Below are positions 16,646 through 24,801 of a stretch of 64,000 nucleotides of DNA, in pieces. The notes under the pieces were generated by a model. That model was not told the origin of the DNA, did no database searches, and saw only the letters and a program-made list of their open reading frames with translations. Position 1 is the first letter of the stretch; each line of letters begins with the position of its first letter. This stretch comes from Dasytiphilus stammeri_B (GTDB lineage Bacteria > Pseudomonadota > Gammaproteobacteria > Enterobacterales > Enterobacteriaceae). The position numbers and the translations under genes are program-made. The stretch spans positions 58,268 to 122,267 of the forward strand of contig JBAPLS010000003.1 of NCBI GenBank assembly GCA_037083765.1. Reading direction: 5' to 3'.

Positions 16646-17412
16646 CTCAAATATACTGGATTGCATTAAAAACTATCTTAAATAAGGAAATTAATAGGTT
16701 TCTACGATTATGGATTCAGACTTTAATGCCGCCGGTAATAACTATGACATTATATTTTATAATATTTGGTAATTTACTTGGGACACGTTTAAGTAAAATT
16801 CATACTTTTAATTACTTACAGTTTATTGTACCAGGTCTGATACTGATGGCAGTAATAACAAATTCTTATTCTAATGTAGCCTCTTCTTTTTTTAGTGCCA
16901 GATTTCAACGTAATATTGAAGAATTATTAGTAGCACCAGTACCTACACATATAATTATTTTAGGATATGTAGGAGGAGGTATAGCTCGAGGAGTATTTGT
17001 GGGATTACTAGTAACTATGGTATCTATATTTTTGGTAAGTATTCCGATCCACTCTTGGATTATGATTATTTTTACTTTACTACTAACTGTAGTAATATTT
17101 TCACTAGCTGGCTTATTAAATGCATTATTTGCTACTAATTTTGATGATATTAGTTTGATACCTACTTTTATACTTACGCCCTTGACATATCTAGGAGGCG
17201 TTTTTTATTCCATTAACCAATTACCTCCTTTTTGGCAAAAAATGTCAAAATTTAATCCTATTGTTTATATGATTAGTGGTTTTAGATATGGATTTCTAGG
17301 TATAACAGAAGTGCCATTAATACTAACCATGTTAGTATTACTAATATTAGTAGTAATTTTGTATTTAGTTGTGTGGATATTAATCCATCGTGGTTTTGGA
17401 CTAAGAAATTAA
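16642..17412 (+). CDS. yadH: ABC-2 type transporter permease YadH
   Basis: Inner-membrane permease partner of YadG, 256 residues, equal to E. coli YadH. About six hydrophobic segments are visible, with a typical ABC-2 layout: a cytoplasmic N-terminus, then TM1 in MPPVITMTLYFIIFG, and a late LTPLTYLGGVFYSINQLPPFW motif before the last helix. Its start overlaps the yadG stop (ATGA), so the two are translated together. Confidence 0.95.
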   Translation: MTQIYWIALKTILNKEINRFLRLWIQTLMPPVITMTLYFIIFGNLLGTRLSKIHTFNYLQFIVPGLILMAVITNSYSNVASSFFSARFQRNIEELLVAPVPTHIIILGYVGGGIARGVFVGLLVTMVSIFLVSIPIHSWIMIIFTLLLTVVIFSLAGLLNALFATNFDDISLIPTFILTPLTYLGGVFYSINQLPPFWQKMSKFNPIVYMISGFRYGFLGITEVPLILTMLVLLILVVILYLVVWILIHRGFGLRN

Positions 17413-17505
17413 TTATTTTGCCAGCGATCCTTGATACTTTTTCTACCATCTTAGATAAACATTTTTTAAAAATTTTATCAATGTAGATAACTATAAATCT
17501 AGTTT

Positions 17506-17559
17506 ATTAGGTTAATGTTTTGAGTAATTTTTATATTTATTTTTGATTATTAACCTAAT
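17506..17559. repeat. 11-bp inverted repeat spanning the dksA stop codon
   Basis: ATTAGGTTAAT (17506-17516) and its exact reverse complement ATTAACCTAAT (17549-17559) flank a 32-bp AT-rich, T-rich loop. The right arm includes the dksA stop codon. It lies between the convergent yadH and dksA genes, so a bidirectional terminator or RNA 3' end structure is possible, but the loop is long for that. Confidence 0.35.
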
Positions 17560-18005
17560 ATTTGTTTTTCACGTATTTCCGCTACTGTTTTACATTCGAT
17601 ACATAGTTCTGCATTAGGATTGGCTTCCAGCCTCCGAATGCCAATTTCAATTCCGCAGTAACCACAAAAACCAAAATTTTTCTTTTCAATTCTTCCTAAA
17701 GAATGTTCTATTTTTTGTAGTAATTTTCGTTTTATATCTCTAGTACGTAATTTTAGGTTAAATTCTTCTTCGTGAACCGCACGGTCAATGGGATCAGGAA
17801 AATTCACGGTTTCATTTTTCATAAAATGACCGGAATTTTCTGATTTAATTAAGAGCTGTTGTCTCCAGGCCTTAAGTATTTTTTTAAAATGTAATATTTG
17901 AAGTTCATTCATATACTGTTCATTAGAATTTTCTGGATATGGTTTAACACCTGCAATAGAGAGAATACTGAGAGATGATAGAATTTTGTCATTTCCTTCG
18001 GGCAT
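17550..18005 (-). CDS. dksA: RNA polymerase-binding transcription factor DksA
   Basis: DksA binds the RNA polymerase secondary channel and, with ppGpp, reprograms transcription of rRNA and biosynthetic promoters. It has 151 residues, identical in length to E. coli. The coiled-coil tip acidic residues Asp71 and Asp74 (FPDPIDRA) and the zinc-finger cysteines 114, 117, 135 and 138 are kept at the same positions. This full preservation contrasts with the altered CRP. sfsA, ligT and hrpB, which separate dksA and mrcB in E. coli, are missing. No ppGpp synthase gene is visible in the window. Confidence 0.97.
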   Translation of the reverse strand: MPEGNDKILSSLSILSIAGVKPYPENSNEQYMNELQILHFKKILKAWRQQLLIKSENSGHFMKNETVNFPDPIDRAVHEEEFNLKLRTRDIKRKLLQKIEHSLGRIEKKNFGFCGYCGIEIGIRRLEANPNAELCIECKTVAEIREKQILG

Positions 18006-18255
18006 AAGATAGGATCCTTATATCGTTAATAATTTGTCACTACTAGTAATTAGATAATAATGTTATTCCAAATTTATTGGTAGAAGCATAATAAATTACC
18101 AATATGCAATTCTGAATAATTATCTACCTTAAGTAGAATCTATGTAGTAAAATAATATATTTATATAAAGTATAGTTATACTAAATTGAGTAGAATATCA
18201 GAAATTAAACTATATGCATACTTGAAATTATAATTTTTCGACTATGTTAAACTAA

Positions 18256-20514
18256 GTGAGTGAATTATTCGTGATAAGGATGTTTTTTCCTAAAATTAAA
18301 TTAAAAAAAATTATTAAATATTGTATAATCCTATTAATGGTGATACCCATAGTATGTGTTTTAGCATATGGTATTAATCTAGATATGCAGATTCGAAAGA
18401 TGGTATCAAAACAATCAGTAGATCTTCCTATGAGAATTTATAGTAGAATAGTCTTTCTAGGAAGAGATAATGAACCAAAGAAAAAAAATAATATAGTAAA
18501 AATACTTTTAGCTAATAATTATCGTGAAGTTACTAATATCGAGCGGGACGGAGATTTTATTATTACTAATAATACTATTGAAATTCGACGACGGCAATTT
18601 AATTTTCCACATTCTAACGAGCCAGCTATTCATGCTCTTCTAATATTTAGAGAAAATATGTTATATTCCATATATAATTTAGCTAATGGCCAACTTTTAC
18701 CCAGTCTTAAAATAGATCCAATTTTAATATATATATTACATAGTCCTAATGGAGAACAACGTTTGTTTATACCTCGGAGGGACTTTCCTAATACGTTAGT
18801 ATCTATGTTACTAGCTACTGAAGATAATAATTTTTATCACCATGGTGGGATACAATTGTCGGCAATGGCTCGCGCTATGATGGCTAATATTCAGGCGGGT
18901 AAAATAGTACAAGGAGGAAGTACGTTAACACAACAACTGGTAAGAAATTTATTTCTTACTAAGAAACGTACTGTTATCCGTAAGCTAAAAGAAATATATA
19001 TGGCTCTAATTATGAATGTTCGTTATAGTAAAGAAAATATACTGGAGCTATATCTAAATGAAGTATATTTAGGACAAAATAATGGCCATTCAATACATGG
19101 TTTTCCATTAGCTAGTCTTTATTATTTTGGCAGACCTGTGAATGAATTAAATGTAACACAGCAAGCCTTATTAATAGGAATGGTAAAAGGAGCTTCAATA
19201 TATAATCCTTGGCATCATCCGCAGTTAGCTATCCAACGACGCAATTTAGTGTTGTCTATATTGAAAAAACATGGAATTATTAATAAATTTCAATATCAAA
19301 AATTTATTTACTCTCCGTTAGAGATAAAACTACCAGGACAAATTATGCCTCTGGTACCTGCTTTTATTCAAAAAGTTACAAGCGAATTAAATAAAATCTT
19401 ATTTCATTTAGATCGAAAAAATTTTCTTGGAATAAGAATTTTTACTACTTTTGATCCCGTATCGCAACAAAATATCGAAGAAACAATTCTAGAAGAAATA
19501 CCTAAGTTACGTAAAAAAAATAATTTACCTGATTTAGAAACCGCAGTAGTAATAGTAGATCGAATGAATGGAGAAATCAGAGCTCTAATAGGTAGTTCTT
19601 TACCAAAATTTCCAGGTTATAATAGAGCATTGCAAAGTCGACGTTCTATTGGCTCTTTAGTAAAACCAGCTATTTATTTAGCTGCATTAAGTACACCAGA
19701 GCTGTATAAACTAAATAGTTGGTTAGACGATAATCCTATTGCACTGCAGCTTTCTAATAAGAAAATATGGAGACCAAGAAATTATGATCACAAATTTGTA
19801 GGAAAAATTATGCTTCTTGATGCTTTAGTACATTCTATCAATATTCCTACCTTAAATCTTGGTCTGGCATTAGGACTTGATAAAGTTAATGAAACACTAT
19901 GGAATTTAGGAATAGATCAACAACGACTGAATATGCTCCCTTCGTCTTTATTAGGATCCGTAAATTTAACTCCTTTAGAAGTAACACAAATGTATCAAAC
20001 ATTGGGTAGTGGTGGAATAAAATCACAATTATATACTGTGCAGTCTATTCTGACGCCAGAAGGAAAAATAATCTATCAAAAAAACCCAAACTTGCAAAGA
20101 GTTATTGCTCCTCAAGCAGCTTATTTAACTCTTTATAGTATGCAACAAACTGTCTTGCGTGGAACTGCTTCTACATTAGGAAAAAATTTTTTTAATGCTA
20201 AAATAGCGGTAAAAACAGGTACCACTAATCAATTACGTGATAGTTGGTTAGCCGGAATAGATAGTCAAGAAATAGTAGTAATCTGGGTAGGTAGAGATAA
20301 TAATGCTTCAACACAACTTTATGGATCTACGGGAGCATTAAAAATATATCAACATTATTTACTACAGAGAAGACCAGAACCATTATTGTTTAGTATTCCT
20401 CAAGATATTATCCAAGTTAATATTGATCATTTAGGGAATTTTACTTGTAATGCAGATCACATCTGGCGTACCATTCCTATCTGGAATAATACACATATTT
20501 CTCATTGGTGTTAA
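18256..20514 (+). CDS. mrcB: Bifunctional peptidoglycan synthase PBP1b
   Basis: Class A penicillin-binding protein that polymerises lipid II and cross-links stem peptides. It has 752 residues against 844 in E. coli: the cytoplasmic N-tail is short and the Gln/Pro-rich C-terminal tail is absent. One membrane helix (about 20-40) is followed by the UB2H-like region, the glycosyltransferase domain with catalytic Glu189 (LLATEDNNFYHHGG) and GGSTLTQQLVRNLFL, and the transpeptidase domain with GSLVKP (SxxK serine near 466), HSINIP (SxN) and VKTGTTN (KTG). All catalytic motifs are intact. The start is a GTG at 18256; GTG 18271 or ATG 18280 are alternatives. Confidence 0.95.
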   Translation: MSELFVIRMFFPKIKLKKIIKYCIILLMVIPIVCVLAYGINLDMQIRKMVSKQSVDLPMRIYSRIVFLGRDNEPKKKNNIVKILLANNYREVTNIERDGDFIITNNTIEIRRRQFNFPHSNEPAIHALLIFRENMLYSIYNLANGQLLPSLKIDPILIYILHSPNGEQRLFIPRRDFPNTLVSMLLATEDNNFYHHGGIQLSAMARAMMANIQAGKIVQGGSTLTQQLVRNLFLTKKRTVIRKLKEIYMALIMNVRYSKENILELYLNEVYLGQNNGHSIHGFPLASLYYFGRPVNELNVTQQALLIGMVKGASIYNPWHHPQLAIQRRNLVLSILKKHGIINKFQYQKFIYSPLEIKLPGQIMPLVPAFIQKVTSELNKILFHLDRKNFLGIRIFTTFDPVSQQNIEETILEEIPKLRKKNNLPDLETAVVIVDRMNGEIRALIGSSLPKFPGYNRALQSRRSIGSLVKPAIYLAALSTPELYKLNSWLDDNPIALQLSNKKIWRPRNYDHKFVGKIMLLDALVHSINIPTLNLGLALGLDKVNETLWNLGIDQQRLNMLPSSLLGSVNLTPLEVTQMYQTLGSGGIKSQLYTVQSILTPEGKIIYQKNPNLQRVIAPQAAYLTLYSMQQTVLRGTASTLGKNFFNAKIAVKTGTTNQLRDSWLAGIDSQEIVVIWVGRDNNASTQLYGSTGALKIYQHYLLQRRPEPLLFSIPQDIIQVNIDHLGNFTCNADHIWRTIPIWNNTHISHWC

Positions 20515-20553
20515 GATTAATGAGAATATAGTAATATTGAATTATTAACTGAG

Positions 20554-20904
20554 ATGATTATGATCAGACATAAATTACCTGCTATCCATTTAACAACCAC
20601 TGCTGTGTCTAAAATATCTACTTTATTATTTAAAGCCAATAATCCTAATCTTAAATTAAGAGTTTATATTACTGGAGGAGGATGTAATGGATTTGAATAT
20701 AAATTTACTTTAGATGATAAAATCAGCTTGGGTGATTTAGTTATCGAAAAGGATAACGTGTCGTTAGTAATAGATGATCTTAGTATCCAATATCTACACG
20801 GTAGTAAAATAGATTATATACAAAAGTTACAAGGATCACGTTTTCTTGTGACTAATCCAAATGCAAAAATTACATGTAGTTGTGGTAACTCTTTTACTCC
20901 TTAA
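20554..20904 (+). CDS. erpA: A-type iron-sulfur carrier ErpA
   Basis: Carrier that inserts [Fe-S] clusters into target apoproteins, essential for isoprenoid enzymes in E. coli. It has 116 residues. The three ligand cysteines are present: Cys44 in GGGCNGFEY, Cys108 and Cys110 in ITCSCGNSF. LKLRVYITGGGC and NPNAKI are near-identical to E. coli ErpA, which distinguishes it from IscA and SufA. The start could be 20554 or the in-frame ATG at 20560. The neighbours mrcB and degP fit the E. coli order. Confidence 0.93.
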   Translation: MIMIRHKLPAIHLTTTAVSKISTLLFKANNPNLKLRVYITGGGCNGFEYKFTLDDKISLGDLVIEKDNVSLVIDDLSIQYLHGSKIDYIQKLQGSRFLVTNPNAKITCSCGNSFTP

Positions 20905-21180
20905 AATTATCAAAACCAAAATTATAATAAGAAAAATTATGAATAATTATTGTGCAATTTTTAATATCAAATTATATACTACCTCTAACTAGAGCAACTC
21001 TTCATGGCTCAACAAAATAACAAATTTGTTAATTTCTCCTTGGAGAAGAATAAAAATTAAAAAAAGTTATTTTTGTATATATTTTTTTTTAAAAAATGAG
21101 TAAGATGAGTGTGTCTAGTAGACAAATCACTAAGATTTTAAATCCTCAATTTTTACTTCTAGAAAAAGAGAATTAAATTA

Positions 21181-22680
21181 ATGAGAACGAGTGTCGTAAT
21201 TTTTACTACTTTACTAGCTATTATGGGAATTAGTATAGCTAGTACAGCTATTAAACATCCGGTAAATCTTCACCTTAGTAAGATTCACCACCACATTCCC
21301 ACTTTAACTCGTATACCTACTATTAAACATCAGGTAAACGATAACCTTAGTAAGATTCACCAAATTCCCACTTTAGCTCCTATAATAAGTAAAGTGATGC
21401 CTTCTGTAGTAAATATTCAGGTGGAAGGAATCCAGACAGTGAAAAATGCACCAGCGGAGGGGATGCTATTGTGGGGCATGTTGCCTTTTTGTGCAGAAGG
21501 ATCTCCATTCCAAGATAGTCCATTCTGTAAAGCACAGAATGGAACACATCCACAGAAATTTTCAGCTTTAGCTTCAGGAATTATTCTGAATGCTGCTAAA
21601 GGTTATGTGGTGACTAATTATCATGTTATTAAAAATACTACAAAAATAGCAGTTACGCTTAATGATGGACGAAGATATGAGGCCAAAATAATTGGAAAAG
21701 ATCCTCTAGTAGATATTGCCCTGCTACAGCTCATAGATTTTAAAGATCTAACAGATATTAAATTTGCTGATTCTGATAGCTTGCAGGTAGGAGACTATAC
21801 CATAGCGATTGGTAATGCTTATGGATTCCCCAATACTGTTACATCCGGTATTATTTCTGCATTAGGACGTAGTACATTTAAGAGTACTACTCTCGAAGAT
21901 TTTATACAAACTGATGCTCCAATTAACGCGGGAAATTCCGGAGGTGCACTAGTTAACTTAAAAGGTGAACTAATAGGTATGAATTCCGCTATTTATAGTC
22001 CTGAAAACGAAGAAGGATATATAGGGATTGGATTTGCAATTCCCAGTAACATGGTCCAAAATATTACTTCTCAGTTGATCAAATATGGTACAGTAAATAG
22101 AGGAACTTTAGGTATCGATATTACCAATCTTACATCCTCCTTGGCAAAGTCGTTGAAAATCAATATTCCCCAAGGAGTATTTGTAAATGCCGTTCCGCTG
22201 AATTCAACTGCTCATACGGCGGGAATAAAATCTGGAGACGTAATTATTTCTTTAAATAACAAGTCTATTGATAATTTATCCTCGTTTAGAGCATACCTCA
22301 GTTCATTTCGTGTTGGTACTAAAGTGTCTCTAGGATTATGGAGAGATGGAAAGATAATTAATGTTCAAGTACCCGTAGAAAAAATTAAACACTATCCCCC
22401 AAAGACTCCGGTGTTTTATAGGAAACTGGGGCTAGACGGAGCAGTTTTCAGTAATATTGAAGGACAAAAAGGAATAAAAGTAGACAGTATACAAAAACAA
22501 AGTAATGCTTTTATTTTAGGCTTAAGACAAGGAGATATAATCTTGAGCATCAATAAAAAACCAGTTAAGAATGTAAATGAATTTAACCATTTACTACTTA
22601 CTACTCCGGAGCCTTTCGCTTTTCTTATTTTAAGAGGAGATAACACTCTTTACTTATTATTGATGAAACGTTGTAACTAG
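21181..22680 (+). CDS. degP: Periplasmic serine protease/chaperone DegP
   Basis: HtrA-family protease that degrades misfolded envelope proteins. It has 499 residues (474 in E. coli). An N-terminal hydrophobic segment (2-20) is a likely signal sequence. Residues about 24-67 form an internal duplication not found in E. coli. The catalytic triad His148 (TNYHVI), Asp178 (PLVDIALL) and Ser253 (NAGNSGGAL) is intact. The LA loop is shortened but keeps two cysteines (104 and 116). Two PDZ domains follow (about 300-390 and 420-495). The last codons run into the repeated aspA 3' sequence, so the two convergent genes almost touch. Confidence 0.96.
   Translation: MRTSVVIFTTLLAIMGISIASTAIKHPVNLHLSKIHHHIPTLTRIPTIKHQVNDNLSKIHQIPTLAPIISKVMPSVVNIQVEGIQTVKNAPAEGMLLWGMLPFCAEGSPFQDSPFCKAQNGTHPQKFSALASGIILNAAKGYVVTNYHVIKNTTKIAVTLNDGRRYEAKIIGKDPLVDIALLQLIDFKDLTDIKFADSDSLQVGDYTIAIGNAYGFPNTVTSGIISALGRSTFKSTTLEDFIQTDAPINAGNSGGALVNLKGELIGMNSAIYSPENEEGYIGIGFAIPSNMVQNITSQLIKYGTVNRGTLGIDITNLTSSLAKSLKINIPQGVFVNAVPLNSTAHTAGIKSGDVIISLNNKSIDNLSSFRAYLSSFRVGTKVSLGLWRDGKIINVQVPVEKIKHYPPKTPVFYRKLGLDGAVFSNIEGQKGIKVDSIQKQSNAFILGLRQGDIILSINKKPVKNVNEFNHLLLTTPEPFAFLILRGDNTLYLLLMKRCN
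21250..21384 (+). repeat. 72-bp in-frame tandem duplication inside degP
   Basis: Two copies start at 21250 and 21322 (period 72 bp, 24 codons). They share ATTAAACATC, GGTAAA, CCTTAGTAAGATTCACCA and ATTCCCACTTTA; the second copy lacks one 3-bp unit. The protein repeats are IKHPVNLHLSKIHHHIPTL and IKHQVNDNLSKIHQIPTL. They lie just after the signal segment, in the mature N-terminus, and the frame is preserved. Confidence 0.85.
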
Positions 22681-22810
22681 GATTCCTGAAATTTTGAATT
22701 GATAAAATTTTATCTACATATTCTGGATTAAATAGTTCTATAACTAGGATCCCTCAAATTTTTAATTGATAAAATTTTATCTAGATCTTCTGGATTTAAT
22801 AGTTCTAGTT
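22680..22810. repeat. 67-bp tandem duplication of the aspA 3' end
   Basis: Two direct copies with a 67-bp period and few mismatches share AATTGATAAAATTTTATCTA and TTCTGGATT-AATAGTTCTA, one starting near 22680 and the other near 22747. The copy inside aspA encodes ELLNPEDLDKILSIKNLRDPSY. The distal copy, downstream of the stop, encodes ELFNPEYVDKILSIQNF. The duplication places a stop shortly after the first copy, so the native AspA tail was replaced by RTI. Confidence 0.8.
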
Positions 22811-24143
22811 CTAATACTACTTGTCGTACACTTTTACCTGTAGAAGCACATATTTTTCCTACAATATCACCATTATGATGACCAATATAAGGATTTAAAT
22901 AAGTGATAATACCAATTGAATTTAATACATATGATTCACACACTCTTTGATTGGCAGTTATGCCTGAGATACATTTATCTTTTAAAGTAGAACAGGCGTT
23001 ACTAAGGATATTAATGGATTCAAAAAGTGATTGACCAATAACTGGTTCCATTACATTAAGTTGCAGTTGTCCCGCTTCGCAAGCAAAAGTTACACAAGTA
23101 TCATTACCAATTACTTTAAAACATACTTGATTCACTACTTCTGGAATTACCGGATTTATTTTTGCTGGCATTATAGATGAACCTGCTTGTAATTCTGGTA
23201 ATTTTATTTCATTTAATCCAGCTCGGGGTCCAGAAGAGAGAAGTCGTAAATCATTACAAATTTTGGATAATTTTACTGCCAGACACTTTAACACACTATG
23301 TACCATTACATAATCTCCACAGTCAGAAGTGGCTTCTATTAGATCTTCTGCTGCTCTACAAGGTAGATTTGTAACAGAAATTAATTTTTTTACCACTAAT
23401 TGTTGATATCCTTTGGGAGTATTAAGTCCTGTGCCAATTGCAGTAGCTCCTAAATTCACTTCTAATAAAAATTTACTTGAATACCGAATATTATTGATCT
23501 CCTCATTAAGGGAAATTTGAAAAGCCTTAAATTCCTGTCCTAATGTCATCGGTACTGCATCTTGTAACTGGGTTCTACCCATCTTTAATATGGTTTTAAA
23601 TTCATTAGATTTTTTCTTAAAACTGTCTACTAATTTTGTTAAATTAGTGATTAATTTCTGTAATAAGGTATAGATTGCAATCCTTAATCCGGTTGGATAA
23701 GCATCATTAGTAGATTGACATTGATTGACATGATCATTAGGATGAAGATAGTGATATTCTCCTTTTTGATGGCCCATAATTTCCAGTCCAATATTAGCTA
23801 CAACTTCATTAATATTCATATTTACTGAAGTACCGGCCCCTCCCTGAAAAACATCAATCGGAAATTGATTTTGATATTTTTCATCATAAAGAATCAGATT
23901 ACATGCTTGAACTATAGTATCCGCAATATGAGTGGGTATGACTTTTAATTCCTTATTAGCTAATGCGGCAGCTTTTTTTACCAATACCATAGCTTGAATT
24001 AATTCCGGAATATCCCGTATTTTAGTATTACTGATAGTAAAATTTTCTATCGCACGCACAGTATGTATGCCATAATAAACATGTAATGGAATTTCCCGAG
24101 TTCCTAAAAGATCTTCTTCTTGACGCATTGTTTGTTTGGTCAT
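22728..24143 (-). CDS. aspA: Aspartate ammonia-lyase (aspartase)
   Basis: Reversible conversion of aspartate to fumarate and ammonia, feeding amino-acid nitrogen and carbon into the TCA cycle. I chose the ATG at 24143 because AAGG lies five bases upstream; an ATG 12 bp further up is the alternative. The 471-residue product aligns with E. coli AspA through GGAGTSVNMN, NDHVNQCQSTNDAYP, LQDAVPMTLGQEF and the flexible active-site loop AGSSIMPAKINP. The C-terminus is shorter than E. coli and ends SYRTI because of a 67-bp tandem duplication. Distinguished from the fumC product at 50080 by sequence. The gene is convergent with degP. Confidence 0.95.
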   Translation of the reverse strand: MTKQTMRQEEDLLGTREIPLHVYYGIHTVRAIENFTISNTKIRDIPELIQAMVLVKKAAALANKELKVIPTHIADTIVQACNLILYDEKYQNQFPIDVFQGGAGTSVNMNINEVVANIGLEIMGHQKGEYHYLHPNDHVNQCQSTNDAYPTGLRIAIYTLLQKLITNLTKLVDSFKKKSNEFKTILKMGRTQLQDAVPMTLGQEFKAFQISLNEEINNIRYSSKFLLEVNLGATAIGTGLNTPKGYQQLVVKKLISVTNLPCRAAEDLIEATSDCGDYVMVHSVLKCLAVKLSKICNDLRLLSSGPRAGLNEIKLPELQAGSSIMPAKINPVIPEVVNQVCFKVIGNDTCVTFACEAGQLQLNVMEPVIGQSLFESINILSNACSTLKDKCISGITANQRVCESYVLNSIGIITYLNPYIGHHNGDIVGKICASTGKSVRQVVLELELLNPEDLDKILSIKNLRDPSYRTI

Positions 24144-24472
24144 CGCAACCTTCATTCTATAATTAATAAAAAAACTCTCAATTTGGAGAAATCATAATTC
24201 TTAATTTTATTATTTTAAACAAAAAATAATCAAATTAGCAAATATTAAATTATTTGATTTGATGTAATCTATTGATTAGCATAACTAGAGAAAATATTTT
24301 CTGAATATTTAATAATATTGAAAAAATCTTAGAAAATTTTCTCTTTACCCCTTGAAGAGAATAAAATTATCCCCAATCCATATTTTATACTTATAAGTCC
24401 GGATGCTAGACGAGTAAGTAGTCCGGTATAAAATTAAAACGAACGATTGGACTTCTTAAAGGAGATCTATTA
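24144..24472. other. aspA-groES divergent intergenic region
   Basis: 329 bp between divergent aspA and groES. It contains the sigma32-type promoter at 24345-24380 and a groES ribosome binding site (AAAGGAGA, ending about 8 bases before the ATG). I see no small gene in it. Confidence 0.6.
24345..24380 (+). promoter_or_regulatory. Heat-shock (sigma32) promoter of groESL
   Basis: CCCCTTGAAG with CTTGAA at 24351-24356, then 14 bp, then CCCCAATC at 24371-24378. This closely matches the E. coli groE promoter pattern (CCCCTTGAA, about 14 bp, CCCCATTT). It lies about 95 bp upstream of the groES ATG. It implies that an RpoH-type sigma factor is still used; rpoH itself is not in the window. Confidence 0.8.
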
Positions 24473-24766
24473 ATGAAAATTCGTCCATTGCATGATAGGG
24501 TTATCGTCAAACGTAAAGAAGTAGAGTCTAAATCTGCCGGAGGTATAGTTCTCACTGGAGCTGCCGCTGGAAAGTCGACTCGGGGTGAAGTGTTGGCGGT
24601 AGGTAATGGTCGTATTCTAGACAGTGGAAAGACAAAACCGCTTGATGTAAAAGTGGGTGATACTATCATTTTTAATGATGGATATGGTGTCAAATCAGAA
24701 AAAATCGATAATGATGAAGTTTTAATTATGTCAGAAAACGATATTTTGGCGGTTATTGAATTATAA
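24473..24766 (+). CDS. groES: Co-chaperonin GroES
   Basis: Heptameric lid of the GroEL folding chamber. It has 97 residues, as in E. coli. The mobile loop that docks on GroEL is visible (GGIVLTGAAAGKSTRGEV, about residues 23-40). It starts MKIRPLHDRVIVKRKEVESK. It is followed after 35 bp by groEL and preceded by a sigma32 promoter. The operon looks less AT-rich than its surroundings, consistent with strong expression and conservation in endosymbionts. Confidence 0.98.
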   Translation: MKIRPLHDRVIVKRKEVESKSAGGIVLTGAAAGKSTRGEVLAVGNGRILDSGKTKPLDVKVGDTIIFNDGYGVKSEKIDNDEVLIMSENDILAVIEL

Positions 24767-24801
24767 ACTTATATATGAAATGAATTTAAGGGAAAAGAAC
24801 A

